Source of the DNA: Aotearoamyces nothofagi | Taxonomy: Eukaryota > Ascomycota > Leotiomycetes > Leotiales > Tympanidaceae | Assembly (NCBI GenBank): GCA_015345905.1 | Contig: JADDTR010000001.1 | Location: 1,488,001 to 1,552,000 of the forward strand | Length of the DNA: 64,000 nt | Direction of reading: 5' to 3' | Position numbers and translations under genes: made by a program | Part shown: in pieces, positions 1 to 10,432 of the stretch | Layout of the letters: each line of letters opens with the position of its first letter | Position numbering within the stretch: the stretch's first letter is position 1 | The notes under the pieces: generated by a model | The model's input: the letters and a program-made list of their open reading frames with translations, nothing else | Databases searched by the model: none | Told to the model about the DNA's origin: nothing

Positions 1-1
1 G

Positions 2-1306
2 TCCGGTATTTCTACCCCTGCCAGTGAGTTCCACAGACGATTGTCGGATCCGCCGATATCTTGGGATAGCCGGGATAGCTGGGGACTGGATCGAATATCA
101 AAAGGAGAACAGCTACCACCGATACACTTCGGTGACGGTCCTCCTTGGAGCGAAGATGAAGATCTACAAAGCCCAATTGTTGTTAGCTCACGGCACAAGA
201 AACACAAATCATCATCTTCAACATTTTCAAGCGGACAAGGCCGTGGCAGAAGTAGAGGTTCGGCAGACCAGAGCCGAAATTCAAACCTAATAACCCCAAA
301 TAACTTTGAACAAGATCGGGGGTTCTATGTTGGAAGTAACGGTGATGGTAGCGAGAGGTATTATGTGGATCAAGGAAGCGAACCTAATGGCCCTGGAGGT
401 GAATTTGTGACATATCCTGCAGATCAAGCTCGGCATAGCACACTAATGGCTCCTCGCGATGGTGGAAATCGGAGAGATTCACATTTTGCTGGTGGGCTAC
501 TTCCACGCCGAGCATATGCAGACGGTGAAGGCCCAAAAGACTATTCGGATTCTGATACTTCGAGCAAGGCCTCCTCTCCAGACGTGACCAGGAACGACGA
601 ATCTCGCTATTCTCGCGACTATCAATTCACGATTGCCTCTCCAGACGAAGAAATGCATGGAAAGGCAGTCGCGCTCTTCGATTTTGAGCGCGAGAATGAA
701 AACGAGTTGCCGTTGGTAGAAGGCCAGGTGATCTGGGTTTCATATCGTCACGGACAAGGCTGGCTTGTTGCCGAAGATCCTAAGACACACGAAAGCGGTT
801 TAGTGCCTGAAGAATATGTCAGATTACTTCGACATATTCAAGGTGGACTGCATAGCCTTACCGGACAGACTGAAGGAGCATTCACTCCAGGAGGTGCAGA
901 TGCTGGTACTCCAACGCAAGCAGACCATGCCGAGGGACAAGGACTTAATCACACCCCAACAGGGAGTACTGTTAGCAATGGTAATGGCAATGGATACCCA
1001 CAGCCAATCGTATCAACTTTTTCGACTTCAAGCAAGGATCTGCATCCATACCCGCAGCATCTGCTCGGCACACAACCCGGGATGGCACCACCTCAAGTAA
1101 TTCATTACCATGGTCAGAGGGGTGGTAGCCAGGCTAATACTCCAACCTTGGCAAATTCACAAGAAGGATCTCTAGGTCGAAGTGAAAGCCAGGATCTGAA
1201 AGGGAAGTCCGGCTCAGAAGAAGGGACGGCCGAGCCAGTGAGTCCGATGGACGAAGACTCCCCAACCAGAGTGAAAGACGACGTGTCTTCGGAAGAAGAA
1301 GATTGA
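2..1306 (+). CDS. SH3-domain adaptor, Nbp2/Skb5-like (5' end outside window)
   Basis: The reading frame is open from base 2 to the TGA at 1304-1306, so the N terminus lies left of the window. One SH3 domain is encoded at about 656-826: an ALFDF strand, an acidic RT loop (EREN-EN-E), a GW pair and the closing GLVPEEYV strand. The rest is low-complexity, rich in Ser, Gly, Pro and Gln, with an acidic C-terminal tail (EEED). Yeast Nbp2 and fission-yeast Skb5 are single-SH3 adaptors that bring the Ptc1 phosphatase or PAK kinases to MAPK modules. Assignment to that family rests on the single SH3 domain and disordered flanks, so the adaptor role is inference; the SH3 domain itself is clear. No intron is needed within the visible part. 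Confidence 0.8.
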   Translation, partial: SGISTPASEFHRRLSDPPISWDSRDSWGLDRISKGEQLPPIHFGDGPPWSEDEDLQSPIVVSSRHKKHKSSSSTFSSGQGRGRSRGSADQSRNSNLITPNNFEQDRGFYVGSNGDGSERYYVDQGSEPNGPGGEFVTYPADQARHSTLMAPRDGGNRRDSHFAGGLLPRRAYADGEGPKDYSDSDTSSKASSPDVTRNDESRYSRDYQFTIASPDEEMHGKAVALFDFERENENELPLVEGQVIWVSYRHGQGWLVAEDPKTHESGLVPEEYVRLLRHIQGGLHSLTGQTEGAFTPGGADAGTPTQADHAEGQGLNHTPTGSTVSNGNGNGYPQPIVSTFSTSSKDLHPYPQHLLGTQPGMAPPQVIHYHGQRGGSQANTPTLANSQEGSLGRSESQDLKGKSGSEEGTAEPVSPMDEDSPTRVKDDVSSEEED

Positions 1307-1911
1307 AATATCTAGGGGGGGTTCTAAATTTTGATTTATGCATGGGTACGTGTTTGCGAGTTTCGGATCGATCTTTCCAATACCCCATTTTGTCGACATA
1401 CACTCGCTGCTTCGATTCGAATTTGGTCTCACCTTGCGTATTGTCGCGAATGGTTGACTGGATCTTGTATTATGATAATTTGTTTGGATAATGAGGAAGT
1501 GCTTGATGAGTAGGCTAAGGAAGCTGTATGGCAGGATGCACGCGATGGTCTACAGACATGGACGAGTCCTCTCGTTGGATGTAGAGTGAGGGCAGTTGAA
1601 TGGCTAGCTGTTGGAGTGAGAGGTCGAGGAGCAGGATGGGGGGGAGGGCAGGGCACTGCATGGTTTAGCCGGATGACGGACGTTGAGGCCAAGGTGATGG
1701 TAATAGGGTGTTTGCGATAGTAATGCCATCTAGATTCTACGGAGAGCAGAGAGAGCGAGGCGAGGACAAGAGGAGAATGAATGAATTGAATGATCTGAAT
1801 CTATTCTTGATGGAGATGTGTAAATCCTGCAGCTAATCCGTGGTGGCTGCTGTTGATGGCGTTGTTGTTGTTGTTGATGCTGACGCTGACGCTGCCGCTC
1901 GATATTGATAT

Positions 1912-1937
1912 TGATATTGATATTAATATCAATATCA
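1912..1937. repeat. 26-bp perfect palindrome in a GATATT repeat
   Basis: Tandem GATATT units on the left meet tandem AATATC units on the right, giving 13 perfectly complementary pairs centred between 1924 and 1925. It follows a short GTT/GCTGAC triplet repeat (1855-1895). Confidence 0.8.
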
Positions 1938-2097
1938 GCATCGACGTTGGCGTCGACGACGACTGTGAGAATCGCACCGCCATGGCCCACCCCGGCAGGA
2001 CTCGCCACGGCCCTGGGGAAACCGCCAGCAGAGAGCGTAGATTGTCCACCAGCCTCTATCTACAGCCGCAGATGAGAATGATCCGGAGCTCGCTCCC

Positions 2098-2118
2098 ATC
2101 TCAAGCCCAGCGCGGAAG

Positions 2119-2192
<74 letters not shown>

Positions 2193-2356
2193 NNNNNNNN
2201 NNNNNNNNNNNNNNNNNNNNNNNNNNNNNNNNNNNNNNNNNNNNNNNNNNNNNNNNNNNNNNNNNNNNNNNNNNNNNNNNNNNNNNNNNNNNNNNNNNNN
2301 NNNNNNNNNNNNNNNNATCTCAAGCCCCGCGCGGAAGCGACCCCCCCCCCCCCCCC
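2098..2356. other. Assembly gap with poly-G run and duplicated flank
   Basis: A 23-base flank ending in GCGCGGAAGCG (2098-2120) runs into 73 G (2120-2192), then 124 N (2193-2316). Directly after the gap the same flank recurs with one mismatch (2317-2339), followed by A and 16 C (2341-2356). The same locus has probably been assembled twice on the two sides of an unresolved homopolymer, so the G run and the gap length should not be taken literally. Confidence 0.85.
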
Positions 2357-2887
2357 TCCGGGCACTGCGTACGTCTGCTGTGTGTGCTGGCGTCGGGCTT
2401 GCTGCCGAGGCATCTGCGGTTTCTTGGTCGTGATGTAGAGGAGTGGAGCGCGCGCTCGCTGGCTGGCTCGCTGGCTCATTGCTGCTTTCTTTAAATGTGG
2501 AGCTCTTGTCGTCTACTGGCTCGCGATGAGGATTCTATGTGCTGTGCACTTCTATGTGCTGTGTACTTATAACTACTGTACTGTACGGTGTTATATACAT
2601 TACTGTACCCTTTCATAAACCGCACCAACAGTGCTAATACCCCATGAGATCTGGCACCCCTCTCCCATCTCCCTCCCCACCCATCGAACAGATTCGTTGC
2701 GGAACAGAGACTCGGCACCTGCAGCCGATGGGATCCCGAGCAGCTTGCTGATTGGCTAACTAATCGCGGCTGTGTCGCTTCCTTCGCGAGAGGGATTCTA
2801 GTCTGCGGATCTGATGGTGGTTTCTGGATAGGAGCGATGGTGGGAGCGGGGATCTGGAGGGTGCGGTCTGGGGAGAGGAGAAGGAAT

Positions 2888-3116
2888 GATGTGTGTGTGT
2901 ATGTGTGTGTGTATGTATGTGTGTATGTATGTATGTGTGTATGTATGTATGTATGTGTGTATGTATGTGTATATGTATGTATGTATGTATGGAAGCAGGA
3001 GAAGAGAAAGAAAGATGTATGTATGTATGTATGTATGTATGTATGTATGGAAGCAGGAGAAGAGAAAGAAAGATGTATGTATGTATGTATGTATGTATAT
3101 ATGTATGTATAGAAGC
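2888..3116. repeat. TATG/TGTG microsatellite with embedded minisatellite
   Basis: Alternating TGTG and TATG repeats (2888-2990) lead into about three copies of a roughly 60-bp unit made of GAAGCAGGAGAAGAGAAAG plus a (TATG)n tract. Frames across it encode only tyrosine, valine, cysteine or threonine repeats and are not genes. Confidence 0.85.
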
Positions 3117-3260
3117 AGGAGAAAAGAGAGGAGAAAAGAGAGGAGAAAAGAAGAGGAAGGAGAAAAGAAGAGGAATGAGAAAAGAAGAGGAAGGAGAAAA
3201 GAAGAGGAAGGAGAAAAGAAGAGGAGAGACAACAGGCAGAGAAGGAGAAGAAAGAAATTA
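3117..3260. repeat. Purine-only tract (AGAAAAGAAGAGGA repeats)
   Basis: More than 110 bases are almost pure A/G, in repeats of GGAGAAAAGAAGA. It sits next to the TATG satellite. Such homopurine mirror-like tracts can form triplex DNA; here it is only a sequence observation. Confidence 0.8.
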
Positions 3261-3951
3261 AATAGCCAGTCAGTCCTCTCAGTAGATGGAGTAGGATTGG
3301 AGTCAGCGATGGGATGACACTTTTTCATCTACCATGTCACGGACGGCATTCGCTGGATTGTATTTGGAATATGTAGCAGAATCCTTAGAGACGAGACGAG
3401 AAGGAATGAAAACGAGTGAAAGGATGTGAAATGAGAAGGGAGGAGAGGGAAGGGAAGGAAAGAAATGAGAGGAAAGAAAAGAAAGAAAAGAAGAGAAAAA
3501 CTCACGAATGCCATCCCCTCTCGCAGAGAATAGCAACCACCCATCTCATCTCAACCCCCTCACCACAGCATATCATAGCATAGCATATCATATCATAGCA
3601 CAGCACATCACACCCCCTTCCAGCGCCCCTATCCATCCATCCATGCATGCATCCATCCATCCATTAGCAAACGCCCCAAACGCAATCCACTACCTGCAGA
3701 GTATGTGCCATCAATCTGATCCCGTCCGTCATCCCATCAGCCAGCCCATCTCCACGCTCCCATCAGCCAGCAAGTGGCTCCAGAAGCAGCCCACGAAGCG
3801 ATGACACGGACATTCGAGTCAGCAATCAGATTAAGCAATCAGATCAATCAACCATCTCAGCCCCTTTCCATCTCCCCAAATCGCCCGCTGCATCCAGAAC
3901 CCGCCGTGGACCGATATGATATATCGATGACATGAAAGCCGTCGTCATATA

Positions 3952-3976
3952 ATCAATCAATCAATCAATCAATCAA
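3952..3976. repeat. (AATC)n microsatellite
   Basis: About six AATC units in tandem. Related short tracts (CATC, GCATA) are scattered over 3550-3665. Confidence 0.75.
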
Positions 3977-4149
3977 CCGCCGACCCGTCCTGGGCACTGC
4001 AGCTCGTCCGGGCGCCGCCTGCTTGGCTTCAGAACCGGTGCGGCGGAGCGATAAGCGTGAGGTGCGATGGCCACGCGATCGGCACGCGAGAGGCGAGATG
4101 CGACGGGTTGAACCGCAGCCACACGTGATCTCGCCTCTTGGGAGGCCCA

Positions 4150-4600
4150 CAGTACATCCCATCCCTCGAGTTGAACTACAGCTATATATAATATACACGT
4201 GATACAGTACAATAACATAAACTACATCTATCCCTCTCGCCGAACTACAGCTACATATAACCTCGTTTCTTAGTAGATGGCCGCTCGCCCACCGAGAATG
4301 AGTAGAATAGTAATATATACCACATCCATCTATCCATCCCTCGAGTTGAACCACCGCCACACGTGACACACACACACGTGATACAGTACAATAACATATC
4401 CCACATCCATCCATCCATCCCTCTCGCCGAACCACCGCCACACATAACCTCGTCTCTTAGTAAATAGTCGCTCGCCCACCGAGAAATGCAGTTGCAGTAG
4501 AACAGTAATATATATATATCCCACATCCATCCATCCATCTATCCCTCTCGCCGAACCTCCGCCACACGTGATACACGCACATACACACGTGACGCGCGTA
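4150..4600. repeat. Composite tandem repeat, about 180-bp higher-order unit
   Basis: Two modules alternate. Module A begins CCTCGAGTTGAAC and contains CACGTGATACAGTACAATA (from 4164 and 4338). Module B begins CCTCTCGCCGAAC and ends in GCTCGCCCACCGAGAA and a TA-rich stretch (from about 4233, 4420 and, partial, 4543). The period is about 175-187 bp, with two full units and a third partial one. CACGTG E-box-like hexamers recur once per unit. No coding function is seen. Confidence 0.75.
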
Positions 4601-5089
4601 TTCCGTAACCAGATCATCCCCCAGACAAAAGGACCCGAAAGGTTCTGATAGCCGACCCGGGTCCTGCAGACGGTGTGGTGTATGCTTTTTCTCTCGATCC
4701 GGTCCGATCCGATTCGATTCGATTTGGTTAGCGCGTGCGAGGGGGAGGGGGAGGGGATGGTGGTGAGCATAGGATGGCGGGGACAGTGAAGAGTGCAGTA
4801 CAGTAGTACAGCAGTACAGCAGTACAGCAGAAAGAGAGAGATCACCACACCAGGCAGACAAGACCCGACCCCAGCAGCCCAATTCTCAACTCTTCCTTCT
4901 CCCTCTCCCTCTCCCTCTCCCTCTCCGGAAAGACCAATCATGCCCTGCTGCTCCCAATCGTGCCATGCTGGGCTGGCGTCTGTGCAGCGTGCAAATGGCG
5001 CCAGTCCGCAGGTGGGGACGGCGGTGGTAGACGGCACTCTTGCCGCAAGGAGCGGTGCGCAGGCAGGCAGGCAGGCAGGCAGAGCGCTA

Positions 5090-5152
5090 TGTATTGTATT
5101 GTATTGTATTGTACGGGATAGGATAGGATAGGATAGGATAGGATAGGATGCT
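5090..5152. repeat. TATTG and GGATA pentanucleotide repeats
   Basis: A run of TATTG units is followed by about eight GGATA units. A (GGCA)n tract precedes it (about 5061-5080). Confidence 0.8.
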
Positions 5153-5399
5153 GTACGCGCTGGATAAGGTATATGTGCTTCAGTGGGATAACTTTATACT
5201 GTATTTGCTATATGTACTGTATTTGCTATATTTGCTATATTTGCTATATGTACAGCACAGTACACGTGCTTCAGTATAGACACTACACGTGCTATATATA
5301 TATATATACAGCACAGTACCCAGACGCACGTACCGTATATACCCTGCCTCGCTGGCCTGGCGCGGTGGCTGGCCTGGCGCGGTGGCTGGTGGGTGTCTG

Positions 5400-5455
5400 G
5401 CTGGGCAGGGTGGGAGAGGGAGAGGGAGAGAGGGAGAGGGAGAGTCAGGGTTAGG
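5400..5455. repeat. GGGAGA hexamer repeat
   Basis: Tandem GGGAGA units with minor variation, 3' of two copies of a GGCCTGGCGCGGTGGCT duodecamer-like repeat (5354-5388). Confidence 0.75.
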
Positions 5456-5529
5456 GCTATTGCTCGTTGTGGGCACGGCACTCGTTCGCTGCATCGGCGC
5501 AATGGCAGGCTTGATTGCTTGCTGTAGTG

Positions 5530-5800
5530 GAGGGTAGTGTAGTGTAGGTCACTGTAGTGGAGGGCAGTGTAGTGAGGGCAGTGGAGGGCAGTGCAGTGAG
5601 GGCAGTGTAGAGGTACGGACAGAGGTGTAGAGTGGAGGGTAGGTCACTGCACTGTAGCGTAGGGTAGTGCAGCGCACCGTACCGTGCTTGCTGTGCTGTA
5701 CTCACTGTAGTGGAGTGAGGGCAGTGTAGTGGAGGGCGTAGGGCACTGTACAGTAGTGAGGGCCCTGCACTGCACTGCACTACACTGTACGGCACTGTAC
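5530..5800. repeat. GTAGTGGAGGGCAGT-type degenerate repeat
   Basis: Irregular tandem copies of GTAGTGGAGGGCAGT and shorter derivatives cover about 270 bases. Translations give only biased peptide repeats. Confidence 0.7.
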
Positions 5801-6004
5801 CGTAGCGGAGTGTAGTACGGTAGTTGAACCTTCTCTTCTCCCCTCCACCTCCACCTCCACTGCCACGAGCCAGCCAGCCAGCCAGCCCGCAGCCTGCCGC
5901 TGTGCACCTGGGTACCTGCATCCCAGCCTGCGTCTCCTGGGCCACAACGTCTCTTAGGCGCCTGTGGACGTCCATAGAGCAGCTCTGTAGGCACCGATCT
6001 CTCT

Positions 6005-6165
6005 GGGCACCTCTACTGTACAGGGCACCTCCACAGGGCACCTCTACAGGCTCTACAGGCACCTCTACATAAACCTCTACAGGCACCTCTACAGGCTCTA
6101 CAGGCACCTCTACAGGCACCTCTACAGGCACCTCTATAGGCTCTACAGGCACCTCTGCAGGTCCC
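6005..6165. repeat. ACAGGCACCTCT minisatellite
   Basis: Units ACAGGCACCTCT and ACAGGCTCT alternate. Because unit lengths are multiples of three, the minus strand stays open and would encode VPVE/VPVEP repeats; there is no other sign of a gene. Confidence 0.75.
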
Positions 6166-7121
6166 CCAAGTCACCGAGGACCCGGCCCCGTCTCGGGCAT
6201 CGTCCTCCGGCTCGGCATGTGCATGTGCCCGATGTGCCAGATGTGCCGGCCCCTCCCACCCTGGCTCTGGCTCTCTCTCTCTGGCTCTTCTCTGGCTGCC
6301 TCAGGACCCTCGGCCGGCCAACGGCGCCCTGGCTCGCCTTATCGCGCGCCAAGGCCCTAGCGCGCGCCGGAGAGACTGCCAGGCTGCCAGCACGCGCAGC
6401 CTCGATCGGGCCTTGCCGCGTGCGGCCTAGCGGGCCCTGTGCCGCCGGCAGCCGGGGGCCAGGTCGCCGCATGGGCCTGATACCGCATTAATGCGGCGCA
6501 GGAAAAAAAGGGAAAAAAAGGGAAAATGCGAAAAAAAACACGCACAGGTCGCACCGCTGCACGGCTTCCTTATCTTGCACCCCCCCCCCCCTCCTGCCCC
6601 CCCGGCCAATCACAGCCCGCCCGGCCCTGTTTCGCACCGTGATGCCCGTGACGCACCGCCCGGTGGCCCCAATCGCCCAATCGCCCGCGCTGCCATCCTG
6701 CCATCTCTCTCCCAATCTCCCCATCTCTATCGCTGGCTGCTCCCTCGCCCGCCGTCTTTCTTGCCCCAGCCGCCGCGCCTGTCGACAGCCGTGGCCTGCT
6801 GGCCTGCCGGCCTGCTGGTCTGCTGCTTCTCCGTCAGATGTTGATGGCTCAGGCCAGAAAGATAGAGACGCAGGCGCAGAGGCAGCCTGGCCGTTGCTGG
6901 CGGCCCCCGCTGCTGCGAGTGCTAGCAGGGCCCCGGTCCCCACGTGCTGCCTGCGCGCGTGCTGTATATATCCTGCACCTCACCCCTCCCGCTTTTCTTC
7001 TTTTCTCGCGTCAAGCCCAACGTCCGACGACGACGACGACGACACCATCAACAGCCTCTGACACCGGCCCAGATCCCCTACTTCGCCCTGCAGTTGCCGT
7101 TGCAGGTGCTCGCTCGCAGTC

Positions 7122-8992
7122 ATGGCCCCCTTCTCCTCCTCCGCCAAGGTCTCCTACGACGTCGAGACGGCCGCCGAGAAGCACGCCGGCGCTGGCAACG
7201 ACGGCCCCGACTGTGTCGGCGACGACGGCGCCATCCGTGCCGAGACCCTCGTCGTGGGCAACTCCCGCTTTGCCCGGCTCCAGAGACTCGCTGGTCGATT
7301 CGGCGTCGAGGCCCGCGGCATTGAGCGCGTGCCCAGCGACGAGCGCACCGATACGGGCATGAGCAAGATTGGCACTGTGGTAAGGAAGCCCGCTCCTCTC
7401 GGACCCCTCTGAGACTCTTCCTCTCCCTCCTCTCCCTCCTCTTCCTGCATCATTCATGCATCATCTATCCACCGCTCATCACCATCACCATCACCCTCAC
7501 CCTCACCCTCACTCTCAATGCGTGTCCTAACCAGCTCCTCCAGTGGCTCTCGGCAAACATGGTCGTCTCCTCCTTCGCCATTGGCGCCCTGGCATATCCC
7601 ATCTACTATCTCGGCTTCGTCGAGACCTGTCTGACCATCCTCTTCATCAACATCCTGGCCATCCTCCCCGTCTGCTTCTTCTCCACCTTTGGCCCGAGAT
7701 TCGGTCTGCGCCAGATGGTCCTGTCGAGATTCTTCTTCGGCTGGTATGGGGTCAAGATCAGTACGTTTCCATCTTCCCTCTGTCCTCTCTCCTCTCCCCT
7801 CTCCTCTCTGCCTCCTACCATCTACTCTCCACTCTCTTGCCTTTTTATGCATCCTACGCATCTCCATCTCCGTTGATAAACACTAACGCATGCTTGCGTA
7901 GTCGCCTTCTTCAACATCCTCGCCTGTCTCGGCTGGTCTTGCGTCAACGTCATTGTCGGCGCCCAACTCTTCCACGCCGCCAACGCCAACATGCCCGGCT
8001 GGGCAGGTGTCCTCGTCATCGCGGCCGCAACCTTCCTGGTGACGCTCTTCGGATATAAAATCGTCCACACGTACGAACGCTACTCCTGGATCCCCTCCTT
8101 CATCATCTTCCTTATCGTCCTCGGCGAGTTCTGCCACTCGGGCAAGTTCTACAACATCCCCATGGGCTACGGAAAAGAAGAAGCCGGCAACGTGCTCTCC
8201 TTTGCCGCCTCGGTCTTTGGCTACGGCACTGGCTGGACCTCGTATGCGGCTGATTACACCGTCTACCAACCCGTCGGCCGCTCACGCACCTCGATCTTCC
8301 TCTGGACATTTGCCGGCCTCTCCTTCCCCCTCATCTTCACCGAGATGCTTGGCGCAGCCATCATGTCGGCCGCCGTCAACAACGCCGAGTACCTGGACGC
8401 CTACGACGATAATAGTATCGGCGGAATTTTCAGCGTCGTCCTCAGCCCCCTAGGCAGGTTCGGCGACTTCTGCCTCGTCATCCTCGCGCTCTCCATCATT
8501 GCCAACAACTGTCCTAACATCTACTCGGTCTCGCTTTCACTGCAGATCATGGCCTCGTGGACGCAGAGAGTGCCGCGCTTCGTGTGGACCTTGATTGGAT
8601 CGTGCGTCTATGTCGCCATCGCCATCCCCGGCTATTCGCACTTCTCGACCATCTTGGAGAACTTCATGCTCGTCATCGGCTACTGGCTGGCCATCTACGA
8701 AGGCATTTCCATCTCGGAACACGTCTTCTACAAGCGTGGCATGAGCGGCTATCACCCTGAGGATTACCTGAGCAAGGACAAACTACCCCCGGGATTCGCC
8801 GCCTGTCTGGCCTTTTGCTTCGGCATCATGGGTGCGGTTCTGGGCATGGCGCAGACTTGGTACATCGGTCCGATTGGCAAGCTCTGCGGGACGGACTATG
8901 GCGGCGACGTCGGCTTCGAGCTCGCCTTTGCCTTTTCATCGACTAGCTTCTGTTTCTTGAGGTATTGGGAGAAGAGGTACTTTGGGAGATAG
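7122..8992 (+). CDS. NCS1-family nucleobase permease (cytosine/purine type)
   Basis: Three exons, 7122-7379, 7535-7760 and 7902-8992, give 524 residues with exact phase; the second intron has a CACTAAC branch site. NCS1 (Fcy2/FcyB) permeases are plasma-membrane proton symporters importing cytosine, purines or related compounds. Visible features: a hydrophilic N terminus ending GVEARGIERV, an LLQWLSANM first helix, a WTSYAADYTVYQP segment in the substrate-binding region, about 12 hydrophobic segments and a conserved C-terminal helix pair (AQTWYIGPIGKL). Codons are strongly C/G-ending, unlike the second NCS1 gene at 44300. The substrate cannot be fixed from sequence alone. The start is the first ATG after a TATA-like element at 6964. 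Confidence 0.93.
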
Positions 8993-10432
8993 AGAGAGAG
9001 AGAGAGATCGAGAGAGCTTTAGATTGTCTTGTCTATTTCTTTGGGGTTTCGAGAGGTGGGGAAGCCATTACGGGCCTGCCTGGGTTGAGTCGAGCCAGGT
9101 TGGCTGGACAAAAAACTGTCTTAATAAAACTGCTGTGATATCATGGGGGATAAAAAGATGAGAGATGTAAAGAAAGGAGTCTTCATTTGGTCCCTTTTTT
9201 TTTCTATAGGAAGAAGGAGATATAAACTTTTCAACCTATACGTTTTAGTTATTGAACCCAGCTAGCTCCTATGGTCTTAACTCGTAGGAGCAGAGCAGAG
9301 CCGAGCAGAGCAAAGCAGAGCAGAGCAAAGATAATCCGGCTCTGGAAGAAGTGATCCTCTTACAAGACGTAGAACGCTGGCCGTTTGCATCGCTGGGGCC
9401 TTGTCTTGCTTTGCTGTGCGGTGCGGGGTCTGATGGGGGTCGGGTCGGGTTGCAGGATCAGGAGTAGCCAGGCCGATGAGGATTGCACGAGTGACTAGGA
9501 GTGCATCTTCTTCTAGAGAGAGAGATAATATATATATATATATATATATATACCCCTGTTTGCTCGCGGCTATTAATCCGGCCGGGTCGTGTCTTGTGTC
9601 TCGTGCCTCGCGTCCCGAGTCGGCGACGTGATGCCGTGGTAAGGTTTCTTGACCCGTGCTGTGTCTGTGTCTGTGTCTGTGTCTGGGTTTGGGTGGAGGA
9701 GGCGGTGGAGATAGGAGATGAAGATGAGATAGGAGATGACGCTCCGCTGGCCCTCCGGGAGCCGCTGCCGCGGAGGCCGTGCAGAGGAGATGGATTGACG
9801 GATGGACTGGACTATACATCTCGTCGCGTCTCGTCCCTTGCGCCACCGCAGCCACAGCCGCAGCCACAGCCGTCCGGCCCGCGCGCTAAGCCCGAAAGAG
9901 AAGGCAAAGAAGAAGAAGAAGAGAAAAAACAGCCTAGACCTCATTCGTATAGCCCTGCCGTGCTGTGCGAATGATGCGCTGACGGCCCCCCCCCCCCCCC
10001 GCTGTTTCTCTTTCCGATCTGGATCGGGCATCTGATAACCGGGGCTCTTTGATTGGATGAGGTGAGAGGGACGGTTTACCGCGCCCTCCTTTTTTTCTAG
10101 CTGTGGGAGGGGGTTGGGATGGTGGAGGTTGTGGGGGGGGGGGGGGTAGATGTAATTTTATGGCTCTCGTGGTTATGGTGGTGTCGATTCAAGATATGGA
10201 ATGGTTAACTTATTGATTGGATTTTCGAAAAAGGTCTGTAAGAAGGGGGTTAGGGGAGATGTATTTTATCGCTCTCTAGGTTATGGTGATATTGATCAAG
10301 ATATGTGAATTGTGCGAGATGAAAAAGTGACGCGTCCCTGGTACTGGTAGCAGAGGCAGAAAAGACGAAAAAGGACAAGACAGTCGTAGAAGCAAGCAAT
10401 AGCCTTAGCAGATAGCAACCGTCAGCATTATA
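8993..10432. other. Intergenic, simple repeats only
   Basis: No gene is supported. It contains a GAGCA-type repeat (9285-9330), (TA)n at 9527-9552, GTCTGT repeats (about 9660-9685), a 15-C run (9986-10000), a 14-G run (10133-10146) and a degenerate direct repeat (10146-10312). Both neighbouring genes end here (convergent), so it holds two 3' regions. Confidence 0.6.
10146..10312. repeat. Imperfect direct repeat, two copies of about 55 bp
   Basis: Copies at about 10146-10205 and 10254-10312 share GTAGATGTAxTTTAT, GCTCTC, GGTTATGGTG and CAAGATATG in the same order, about 108 bp apart. They may be a diverged local duplication. Confidence 0.6.

Larger units (their letters stand above)
1307..7121. 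other. Long low-complexity intergenic region
   Basis: No convincing gene was found in 5.8 kb. The region is packed with simple repeats, listed separately, and much of it is GC-rich compared with sequence right of 10.4 kb. Long frames on both strands here are translations of repeats (poly-Gly, IHTYIHT, VPVEVPVE). Near the right end are a CCAAT motif (about 6604), a TATA-like element (6964-6971) and a CT-rich stretch before the permease ATG at 7122, a plausible core promoter. Confidence 0.6.

Noticed and set aside
2798-3328. Long minus-strand frame with IHTYIHT repeats
   Set aside because: It is the translation of the TATG/TGTG satellite and purine tract; no start context, no conserved motif.
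5446-5456. GGGTTAGGG resembling a telomere repeat
   Set aside because: Only about one and a half units are present, in a window with genes on both sides; not a telomere or subtelomeric array.
5457-6152. Minus-strand 231-codon frame with VPVE repeats
   Set aside because: The repeat part arises from a triplet-length minisatellite and the rest from other simple repeats; no protein family pattern.
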